Assembly: GCA_945860955.1 (NCBI GenBank)
Contig: CAMATH010000061.1
Coordinates: 1 to 47,917, forward strand
Length of the DNA stretch: 47,917 nt
Reading direction: 5' to 3'
Origin: Planctomicrobium piriforme
GTDB taxonomy: Bacteria > Planctomycetota > Planctomycetia > Planctomycetales > Planctomycetaceae
Made by a program: the position numbers and the translations under genes. The notes beneath the pieces were generated by a model. The model had not been told where the DNA came from. It did no database searches and was given only the letters and a program-made list of their open reading frames with translations. Below are positions 33,600-42,300 of this stretch, in pieces (within the stretch, counting starts at the first letter, position 1; the number at the start of each line of letters is the position of its first letter).

Positions 33600-35374
33600 C
33601 CACCTTGTTTTTGGAATCACCGATGCGTCCCCTCCGCGTTGTGGCTTGGGCTCTGCTGACACTGGCCGTGGCCTGGGGAGAGTCGCAGGGGGCCGACGAC
33701 GCAGTTCTGGCGGCACAAAAAGCGCGCGTTGACGTTGTCAACAAGTGTGCCCCGTCAGTAGTCGCGATTTTTGGGCCCGGTGGCGGCGGTGGTGGTTCGG
33801 GAGTGTTGATCACGCGTGACGGGTATGCGCTCACGAATTTCCACGTGACGAGTGGTGCCGGCGACTTCATGAAGTGCGGCCTTAACGACGGCGTGCTCTA
33901 CGACGCGGTGATTGTCGGGATCGATCCGACGGGGGATGTCGCCCTGGTGAAGCTCTTCGGCCGGGACGATTTTCCCGTCGCCACACTGGGTGACAGCGAC
34001 CAGCTCGCCGCTGGCGACCCCGCGTTCGCCATGGGGAATCCGTTTCTGCTTGCGACCGATTTTTCTCCCACGGTGACATTCGGGATTGTCAGTGGCGTTC
34101 ATCGGTACCAAGGTCCCGCAGGCACGTTTCTGGAATACACCGACTGCATTCAGGTCGACGCGTCGATCAATCCGGGAAACTCCGGGGGACCGCTGTTCAA
34201 TTCCGATGGTGAACTGGTTGGAATCAATGGTCGCGGTTCGTTCGAAAAGCGCGGCCGGGTGAACTCGGGAGCGGGTTATGCGATCTCCATCAACCAGATC
34301 AAGAATTTTCTCGATCACCTCCGCGGTGGATTGATTGTCGATCACGCCACTCTGGGGGCGGCGGTCGTTTCCAAGGAGGACGGTGCCGTCATCGTGTCGA
34401 ACATTCTCGACGCCAGCGAGGCGTTCCGTCGCGGACTGCGCGCCGACGATGAAATCGCTTCCTTCGCCGGTCGCCCGATTCGCAGCGTCAATCAGTTCAA
34501 AAACATCCTGGGGATTTATCCCAAAGGGTGGAAGCTGGCGCTCGTCTATCGCCGAGAGGGACGTAAGAGCGAGATTTTGGTTCGGTTGCGCGGTCTGCAT
34601 CGGCAATCGGAATTGACGTTAACCCCACCCGACCGCCCCGCCGACCAGCCCGGTCCCGACGACAAAGACAAGGGGAAAAAGAAGCCGGGGGGACCACGGC
34701 CGAATGCCAAGCCGCCGCAGAAACCGAAGCCGAAGCCTCCCGAACAATACGCCAAATTCCTGGTGGAGCGTCCGGGATTCGCCAATTACTACTTCAACCA
34801 GATTGAACGCGCGCGGGTGCTGGGGCGGCTCTCGGCGTGGGGCGATTTTAAAGGGGTCGCCGGCGCGTGGAAGCTGAAGACCCACGCCATCGCGGCCGAC
34901 GTATCGGCCGACTTCACTATCGCCGACAACCTCGTCGGTCTGGTTCTCGACGGCGGCAAACAGGCATTCGCTCAGGAGACGACCGCCGAGGCGAAGTATG
35001 AGGACGAGCCTCCCGGAACGGGGGGGCTGTTGCTGGCGCTGTCGCATCTCCGTTGGCTCCTGGTTCACGGTCCGGAAGGATTCAGCGAGTGCTATTACGC
35101 GGGAAGTGAGCCCCTGGACGGGACCGGACCGTTGGTCGATGTCGTTTATGCCGAGCGCTATTCGGCCCGGACCCGCTTCCTGTTCGATAAGGGGACCGGA
35201 GCGCTTGTCGGGAGTGACACCGAACGGGACGATGACGTCGATCCGTGTGAACTGAGGTTCGAAGGGTTGATGAACGTTGGTGAGCGCCGGCTTCCCCAGC
35301 AAATCACCGTTCATCATGGGGACCGCGAATACGGACGGTTCCAACTCAAGGAAGCGGCTTTGGCCACACCCTGA
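33596..35374 (+). CDS. HtrA/DegP-type serine protease with PDZ and unique C-terminal domain
   Basis: A 592-residue exported protease with an intact triad: His83 in TNFHVT, Asp114 in GDVALVK, Ser196 in GNSGGPL. A PDZ domain follows (about 275-345, ASEAFRRGLRADDEIASFAGRPI), then a Pro/Lys-rich linker (about 345-385). The C-terminal domain of about 205 residues contains strands such as ARTRFLFDKGTGALVGSD and RRLPQQITVHHGDREYGRFQL, with a look of the LolA/LppX fold. HtrA proteases degrade or hold misfolded envelope proteins. The start at 33596 overlaps the previous stop; ATG 33623 is an alternative that gives a tighter signal peptide and would shift the numbering by nine. Confidence 0.92.
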   Translation: MTTLFLESPMRPLRVVAWALLTLAVAWGESQGADDAVLAAQKARVDVVNKCAPSVVAIFGPGGGGGGSGVLITRDGYALTNFHVTSGAGDFMKCGLNDGVLYDAVIVGIDPTGDVALVKLFGRDDFPVATLGDSDQLAAGDPAFAMGNPFLLATDFSPTVTFGIVSGVHRYQGPAGTFLEYTDCIQVDASINPGNSGGPLFNSDGELVGINGRGSFEKRGRVNSGAGYAISINQIKNFLDHLRGGLIVDHATLGAAVVSKEDGAVIVSNILDASEAFRRGLRADDEIASFAGRPIRSVNQFKNILGIYPKGWKLALVYRREGRKSEILVRLRGLHRQSELTLTPPDRPADQPGPDDKDKGKKKPGGPRPNAKPPQKPKPKPPEQYAKFLVERPGFANYYFNQIERARVLGRLSAWGDFKGVAGAWKLKTHAIAADVSADFTIADNLVGLVLDGGKQAFAQETTAEAKYEDEPPGTGGLLLALSHLRWLLVHGPEGFSECYYAGSEPLDGTGPLVDVVYAERYSARTRFLFDKGTGALVGSDTERDDDVDPCELRFEGLMNVGERRLPQQITVHHGDREYGRFQLKEAALATP

Positions 35375-35437
35375 TTTTTTCTCGCGACCGACCCCATCCA
35401 CCTGATCAGATCCTTGAGTTCCTTCCCGAACCGAAAC

Positions 35438-36586
35438 ATGACCGCTGAACGGCACTTCAACTTCCACACGATGCTGCGGATCGGACTGGTCATCGCCACT
35501 TCGGTGGCCGGTTCGATGACAGCCGTCGCCCAACAGGCGGCAGCGCCCGAAGAGGCTCCCGAAAACGCGAAAGCCAATAATCCGGTGGCCACGCGCAGCA
35601 ACCGGGTGATCGAGCAGTCCTCAAGGCGGGTGGTAAAGATCTTCGGCGCGGGGCGCATGAAGAATCTGTTCGCCTACAGTTCCGGTTTTCTCGTGACTCC
35701 CCAGGGTCATATCGTGACCACATGGAGCCACGTTCTCGACGAGCAGGAAGTGACGGTCGTTTTGCACGATGGCCGGCGGTTCAGTGGAAAAATCGTCGGT
35801 GCCGAGCCGCAACTCGATTTGGCGGTCTTGAAGATCGACGCCGACGATTTACCTTACTTCGACCTCGAAGAGGCGGTGACGCCGGCAGTGGGGGCGCGGG
35901 TGCTGTCGTTCAGCAATATGTTCAAGGTGGCCGCCGGCGATGAACCGGTTTCGGTGATGCATGGGGTGGTCGCCGCCCGGACCCGTCTGGTCGCACGGCG
36001 GGGCGTGTTTGATTCCGCATACAGTGGTCCGGTGTTGGTGATCGATGCGATCACCAACAACCCGGGTTCGGGGGGAGGGGTCATTACGACGCGCGACGGG
36101 GCGCTCGCTGGCATGATCGGCAAAGAGTTGCGCAATGCCCAAAGCAACACCTGGATGAACTATGCGATTCCGATCGCCGAGCTGAAAGTTCCGATTCAAG
36201 ACATCATTTCCGGCCGGTTCACCCCAAAGACGAATCCGCTGGAGTCGGCCACCGCGCAAGCCCGGTTTCTGCCGATCGATTTTGGACTGGTGATGGTTCC
36301 GGATGTGATCTTCCGGACCCCCGCGTTCGTTGACGCGGTGATCCCCAACACCTCGGCTGCCGACGCCAAGTTGCGTGCCAACGATCTGGTCCTGTTTGTG
36401 AATGATCAGCTCATTCAGTCGGTCCGAATGTTGAACGAGGAATTGGGGCGACTGGAGCCGGGCGAGATTCTGAAACTGGTTGTCCGTAGAGACAACGTCC
36501 TCGTCCCGGTCGAGTTGCCGATTCCGAACGAGGCGCGTAAGCCGCGGAAACGGGCAAACGATCCGGACGACGAAAAATCGGAGTGA
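35438..36586 (+). CDS. second HtrA-type serine protease with PDZ domain
   Basis: A 382-residue exported protein: leader (about 13-31), trypsin-like domain and one PDZ domain (about 275-365, ADAKLRANDLVLFVNDQLIQ). The triad is present: His98 in WSHVL, Asp127 in LDLAVLK, Ser211 in NPGSGGGV. The Ser motif is GSGG rather than GNSGG, and the oxyanion-loop context differs from DegP, so its specificity may differ from the upstream paralogue. The start is ATG 35438; TTG 35414 and ATG 35471 are alternatives. The last base of its TGA is the first base of the ATG of the glycosyltransferase gene (TGATG), so the two are translationally coupled. Confidence 0.9.
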   Translation: MTAERHFNFHTMLRIGLVIATSVAGSMTAVAQQAAAPEEAPENAKANNPVATRSNRVIEQSSRRVVKIFGAGRMKNLFAYSSGFLVTPQGHIVTTWSHVLDEQEVTVVLHDGRRFSGKIVGAEPQLDLAVLKIDADDLPYFDLEEAVTPAVGARVLSFSNMFKVAAGDEPVSVMHGVVAARTRLVARRGVFDSAYSGPVLVIDAITNNPGSGGGVITTRDGALAGMIGKELRNAQSNTWMNYAIPIAELKVPIQDIISGRFTPKTNPLESATAQARFLPIDFGLVMVPDVIFRTPAFVDAVIPNTSAADAKLRANDLVLFVNDQLIQSVRMLNEELGRLEPGEILKLVVRRDNVLVPVELPIPNEARKPRKRANDPDDEKSE

Positions 36587-37824
36587 TGGTTCGCGAGCCA
36601 GCAGCGGCCGAGATGTTTCTGGGCCAACGCCTGTTGTTCATCACTGAGCGATTCGCTCCCGATGTGGGGGGAGTCGCGCGGAGCGCGGCCCGAACGGCGG
36701 CGGAGATCGCCCGCTTGGGTGTTGAGGTCGAGGTTCTCGCCTGGACGCGCGGCCTGCCGGCGGGACAGCTCGAAACCCGTGTCATCCGCGATGCGACCGC
36801 GTCCGCGACCGGAGTCGTGGTCCACCGCCTGGGGTTGTTTGCGAATCTCGACTACTCGTTGCAGCATACGCTGACGCTGGTCGAAGCGATCCATCGCCAG
36901 CATCCGTACGACGCCGTCTGGGGGCACTATCTGTTTCCCGCGGGCTTCCTCGGTGTGCTGTTCGCGGGCACAGTCGGGATCCCCGCGACCGTCAGCGCGC
37001 GGGGCAATGATGTCGACATGCTGATGTTTCCTCCTGGGGACTTCGCGCGACTCACCTGGACGCTGGAACGGGCCGACTGCGTTACCGCCGTTTCGGAAGA
37101 TCTGGCTCGCAAGGTCCGTCTCCTCGCGGGAAAAAGTCGGCCGGTCGTGGTCGTTCCGAACAGTGTGGACTTCGAACTGTTCCACCCGTCCCCCCCCGAC
37201 CCCGCGCTGCGGTTCGCATTGGGGATTTTGCCTGAGGAAGCGGTATTGTGCTTCAGTGGCGAACTTCGGCACAAAAAGGGCCTGATTCCGATGCTGCAGG
37301 CGTTTCGGGAAGTCCGCGCCGTTCGACCGGCGTGCCTGTTGGTGATTGGGGAGGTCCGCACCCGCGATCAGGCGCTGCTCGCGTCGTTCGCGGCGGAGGA
37401 TCCGGGCGCCCGCGCGCGGATTCTCATCACAGGCCATCTGGAGGATCCCCGGGAGGTCGCCCGCCACTTGCACCTGTGCGATCTCTTCCTGCAGCCCTCC
37501 ATGTGGGACGGGCTTCCCAACGCGGTCCTGGAAGCGATGGCGTGTGGCAAGATCGTGGTCGCCAGTGAAGCGGGAGGATTGCCCGAAGTGATCGAGCAGG
37601 GCAAGACCGGTTTCATGGTCCCCCGCATGGAACTCGATCGCCTGAGTTTCGTGCTGCTGATGGGACTGTCACTGCCAAGGGAACCACGTGAGGCGATGGA
37701 GCGCGCCGCCCGGGAACGGATTCTGAGTCAATTTTCCGGCGAACGGGAGCGGATCGCGCTCCGTCAGACATTGAGCCACTTCTGGGGGCGGGAAGCGACG
37801 ACTGGCCCCGCACCAGCCGAATAA
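36586..37824 (+). CDS. GT4-family glycosyltransferase
   Basis: A 412-residue GT-B-fold enzyme of the GT4 family. It has an N-terminal domain with the glycine-rich loop FAPDVGGVARSA and the acceptor-side segment WGHYLFPAGFLG. The C-terminal nucleotide-sugar domain carries CFSGELRHKKG and WDGLPNAVLEAMACG (retaining GT4 motif), then EAGGLPEVI. GT4 enzymes transfer sugars from activated donors to lipids, proteins or glycans, usually on the cytoplasmic side of the membrane. No signal peptide is seen. A GTG at 36583 would add one residue. Coupling to the HtrA gene suggests the glycan product belongs to the same envelope function. It ends only 4 bp before the convergent DUF1501 gene. Confidence 0.93.
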   Translation: MVREPAAAEMFLGQRLLFITERFAPDVGGVARSAARTAAEIARLGVEVEVLAWTRGLPAGQLETRVIRDATASATGVVVHRLGLFANLDYSLQHTLTLVEAIHRQHPYDAVWGHYLFPAGFLGVLFAGTVGIPATVSARGNDVDMLMFPPGDFARLTWTLERADCVTAVSEDLARKVRLLAGKSRPVVVVPNSVDFELFHPSPPDPALRFALGILPEEAVLCFSGELRHKKGLIPMLQAFREVRAVRPACLLVIGEVRTRDQALLASFAAEDPGARARILITGHLEDPREVARHLHLCDLFLQPSMWDGLPNAVLEAMACGKIVVASEAGGLPEVIEQGKTGFMVPRMELDRLSFVLLMGLSLPREPREAMERAARERILSQFSGERERIALRQTLSHFWGREATTGPAPAE

Positions 37825-37828
37825 GGCG

Positions 37829-39265
37829 CTACGTCAACACGTCGGCGATGGGTGTCCCCGGACAGACGATCTGCGGGCGATTGCCGGCGTCGTTGAGAAT
37901 CAATCCTGGGGGGACACCCAGACAATGATACACGGTTGAGATCAAATCGACGGGGGGCACGGGATTCACCGTGGGATAGGCGGCGTACCGGTCGGACGCG
38001 CCATACACCACGCCCCCCCGCGTTCCTCCTCCCGCGAGAACGCTGGTGAACACGTTGGGCCAATGATCGCGACCGTCGCGCCCCGCGCCGGCGTCGCTGT
38101 TCACCTGGCCAATCTTGGGTGTCCGCCCGAATTCTCCGGTCCACAGCACCAGCGTTTCCTCCAGCAACCCCCGTTCCTCCAGATCGTCGAGCAGCGTGGA
38201 AAACGCCAGATCCGCCGGGGGCATCAGCCGATCTTTCAGGTCAATGAAATTCCGACTGTGAGTGTCCCAGTAGACCGACACGTTTTTGATCCCGTCGTTC
38301 GGCCAGAAGACCGTGACCAGCGGCACCCCATGCTCGATCAGTCGCCGGGCCTGCAAGACCGACTGTCCATGCGGGTTGAGACCATAGCGGGCCCGAATCT
38401 CGGGAGACTCGGCTGCCAGGTCAAACGCCCCCTGACTGACGGCCGAATTGATGAGATCGAAACTGCGGCGGTAATGTCGATCCATCACCCCCACGGAACC
38501 GGGGGAGTCGGCCCCCCGCAGTTGCCGGTCGATTTCCCGCAACAGCGCTTTGCGATCGTTGAGCCGACTGATGGAAACATCCGCGGGTCGGTCGAATTCC
38601 CCCACGCGGTAGCCGGGTTCATTCGGGTTGTCGTCGATGATCAGCGGGTCGAAATTTTGGCCAAGCCAGCCAGCCCACTGTCCCCGGCTCTCTTCAACGA
38701 AACGGGGAACATCCCCTGGCAGTTTGGGACGCATCGAGACAAACGGAGGCAAGGGATCGCGGCCGCGCCCCAGCCTCGCAAGAACAGAACCGATGTGGGG
38801 CCAGTCGGTGTACTTCGAACCGGTGGGAAGCGGGGGCATCCCGGTGAGCAGGAAGTGCGTCGCCACGGTATGGTCGACATTGTTGTGCGTCATCGAACGG
38901 ATGATCGCCAGTCGATCGGTCCGCTGCGCCAGCAGCGGGAAATGCTCGCTGATGTGAATATCGGGGACGCGCGTCGCGATGGGGTTGAACTCACCCCGAA
39001 TCTCCGCCGGCGCGCCGGGTTTGAGATCCCAGGTCTCCTGCTGAGCCGGCCCGCCCCACATGAAGAGCAGGATACACGCCTTCGCCTTGCCAAAACTCCG
39101 CGACTCTTGGGCCCGGGCGAGCGCGAGGTCACCAGACGATTGCTCCTGGCCAGCGAGCAGCCTGGGCAATCCCAATCCCAGCAGGCTCAACGAGCCAGCG
39201 CGCAGCAGTGCCCGTCGCTCCAGTTGTTGAGCCAGCAGGTGGTTCGAGCAAAACGAAGTGGACAT
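37829..39265 (-). CDS. DUF1501 family exported protein (unpaired)
   Basis: A 478-residue DUF1501 protein with an Arg-Arg leader (ERRALLRAGSLSLLGLGL), consistent with Tat export. Landmarks: ACILLFMWGGPAQQETWDLKP near residue 65, IIRSMTHNNVDHT, VLWTGEFGRTPKIG, and GRDHWPNVFTSVLAGGGTRGG with the Asp/His cluster. It differs clearly from the other DUF1501 protein in the window, so it is not a recent duplicate. It lacks an adjacent PSD1 partner: upstream on the same strand lies the Lhr helicase gene, 73 bp away. Confidence 0.94.
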   Translation of the reverse strand: MSTSFCSNHLLAQQLERRALLRAGSLSLLGLGLPRLLAGQEQSSGDLALARAQESRSFGKAKACILLFMWGGPAQQETWDLKPGAPAEIRGEFNPIATRVPDIHISEHFPLLAQRTDRLAIIRSMTHNNVDHTVATHFLLTGMPPLPTGSKYTDWPHIGSVLARLGRGRDPLPPFVSMRPKLPGDVPRFVEESRGQWAGWLGQNFDPLIIDDNPNEPGYRVGEFDRPADVSISRLNDRKALLREIDRQLRGADSPGSVGVMDRHYRRSFDLINSAVSQGAFDLAAESPEIRARYGLNPHGQSVLQARRLIEHGVPLVTVFWPNDGIKNVSVYWDTHSRNFIDLKDRLMPPADLAFSTLLDDLEERGLLEETLVLWTGEFGRTPKIGQVNSDAGAGRDGRDHWPNVFTSVLAGGGTRGGVVYGASDRYAAYPTVNPVPPVDLISTVYHCLGVPPGLILNDAGNRPQIVCPGTPIADVLT

Positions 39266-39338
39266 GAGTCGGGAACGAATTGATGGATTGTGGAGGAACG
39301 GAATCCAGGTGCCGCGTAATCCCGGAACTACGGACCCG

Positions 39339-42300
39339 TCACCAGCGTGGACGTGGGATCTGATTCGGTGGCAACGCGGGGCGAGGCTTCTTTTTCTTCC
39401 GGGCGAGGCGATCCTGCAATTTTTGCACGCCCCGGGACAGTTTATCCTGTGGTGGAGGGTTCGCGACAGCGGTGGCCCTCTCGGGACACGCGGACTCCCC
39501 GTTGCCGGGAACGGGATCGGAAAGGGTCGGCGAGACAGTCACTGTTGGCGATGGCATTTCAACGACCGCCGGGCCCTCGTCGACCATCTCCCCCGAATGC
39601 AACACCCGCCCGTCCCGCACCAGACTCCGCAATTGCGGGGAAGGATCGGTCAGCCAGCGGACTTCTCCCGCCACGAGCGCCGCGATGGGATGGCCGTCCA
39701 GGTACGCGAGTTTGTTCGAGGCGTTGCTGGTGACGCGATCGTGCTTCGTGAGTATCCCCACCAGATTGAGCGGGTCGACCGCCGAAAGAATCACCAATTC
39801 CTGCTTCGGCCCGTCGTCGCGTAATTGGCGCAACAGACGGACGGTGTCTCCCAGGGCGAACTGTTCGCCCGCCACCCCGGTGATAAATCGGCCACCGCGG
39901 ATCTCACCCCGCGCTTCGAGTCTCCGCAACACCTGCAACAACTCAAACCACCGGGGTGCGCCCGGTTCCCTTTCGAGCAAGTCGCGAAAAACAACACCCC
40001 ATCGCCGGAGGAGTTGCCACGCCCAGTTTTCAACGATCTCCGTCGCGGTTCGATCCATCGGTGATTTGGAAACGACCTGGCGTTCGGATGTCGTGGAATT
40101 CATGTTCGTTCCGCCCGCACTCTGCGAGGAGTTTTCAACTGATCCCCGATTCCGCCACAGCGACCACCGGCCCGCTCCCGACAGCGGCGCGCGACGTCGT
40201 GCCAACCGGGGCAGGTTGCGCTGCGCGTCATCGTCGGCGGACCGCGCCGCCACCAGCGCCCGCAGGCCGGCGAATCCGTCTGCGGTCGCCAGTCCGTACG
40301 ACACCAGTTCCCCCAGCACTTCCGTGAGCTGCGTCGGCAACATCCGCGTCCCCTGCAACAGGTCGCTCGCAAACATCGCTCCCTGAGTGTGCAAAAGAGA
40401 CAAGACCTCTTGTGCCGGGCTGCTCAGCGTCGTCCCGTCGGTTTCCGTGGCCTGCGCTTGAAGCCAGGTAAGGTCCGACCTCAAGAACAGAGACAGAGGA
40501 ACCACCCGAGTCAGACTCGCCATGGGTCGGGCGCGATCAGCAGACCGCTTGTGGGGATACAATCGCCCCCAGCTCGCCTCTCCCGCCAGGCAAAGTTCAT
40601 CCAGCCATTCGCTGCGGTACTTCTCGACACGACCGGGTAACAGATCCCGTTCCCAGGTGATCGCGGGGAGATCCAATCCCTGCAACTGCGCGACCGCTTC
40701 GTACACGCCGCTTGAACCCGCGCGGTGTGAACCGGGGAGCAGCGCATGGTGCCGGGTGAGAAACCGTATGAAAATGTCGACAGTCACCGGTTCAATCTGT
40801 TTCCGCAGCCCCTCCATCGTCAGTCGATGAATTCGCGCCAGCAGTCGGCGGTGACACCACTCGAGATCGGCAGGTTTCGGAACTTCGGGAACCGGCTCGT
40901 GGTCATGGTCGTGGGAACACGACATCGACTCGCCGGAAACCGCCGGTTTCGCGGGAACATCGAGCAACGCGTCTAAACTCCCCTCCATTTTAGAGGCCAC
41001 CCCACTTCCGTCGCTGGACGATGCGTTTACCGGCGGTACCAGCAGTACTTCAACCGGCAATGCAGGTCGCGCTTCGGCCGGACGGAATCGGCCGCGAAGG
41101 ACAACCCCTTCTCCCTCCAGCGCCTCGAGTGCCGCGTCGACCTGATGGATGGGAAGCGTCAAGTATGCCCCGATCTCGGCGCTCGTTGTCGGCCCGCACA
41201 CCTCCAGCAATCCCCGCAGCAGCGTCACCCGGGCTTCGATCTCATCCCAGTCGTGACGGACAGTGTCCGGAACGACGACTGCCGGCTCGGGCTTCCCTTG
41301 GGGAAACGCCGCCTGAACCGCGGGGAGCCGCTCGGTGGATACCCAGTACCGCACGCAATCCACCCGCACAAACGTCGTCGCGCGACCCGCCCGCCGCAGG
41401 TCGGCGAAAAGTGGCTGCCAGTCGGGAGGGGACTGGCACAAGCCGAGCATTCCCTCGACGGGAACCACCAGGCGACTCAGCAGCACATCATGCAGTTCAT
41501 CGATCGAGCGCACGAACGGTAGCGCCTCGGAACACACCTGCCGAATGGCTTCGGGATCAAGCCGCCCGAGATCCGATACACTCTCGACTGTCAAAGAGCG
41601 ACGCGTGGCGACCGCCCGCGTGCGCCGTTCCGCCGCCTCGCCACCATCCAAGAATGCGTACGGGTTGGCGTTCAGCAACTCATAACAGAATGGCGAAGGT
41701 TCTCGCGTATCCCGCGCGAGCAACTCAATCTCCCCGCGCTGGATCCGTCCCAATACGACCTTGAGTCCTTCCAGATCGTGTGCTTCCTGCAAACTGTCGT
41801 GCATCGACTGCTTGACCAGCGGATGATCGGGCAGCACGTGGTCGCCAGTGATGTTCTCTTGACACCCCGTCAGCTTCGGAAAGACCGAGGTCAACAGATC
41901 GTCGGCCCGAAACCGCTGCAGCGCGGGCGGAACCTTTTTGCCGTTCTTGAATCGCGACACCAACAGCGCCCGGGTGACATTCCACCGCCACCGGGTCTGA
42001 AACGTCGGGACGTACAACAGCGCCTGCTCCAGCAGTTTGTCGACGTTGTTCGCGTTGAGCATGGGAAACATGCTCTCCAGCGGAAAACTGTGCTGCGGAC
42101 CGAGCGACAGGATCAGACCGTCGTCGTCGGCGGTCGCCTGCAATTCGAAATCGAAGCTTCGGCAAAACCGCTTCCGCATCGCCAGCCCCCACGCCTTGGC
42201 GATCCGCGCCCCGAACGGAGCGTGAATCACCAGTTGCATCCCCCCCGATTCGTCAAAGAACCGTTCGAAGACAATCCGATTTTGCGTCGGCAACAGTCCG

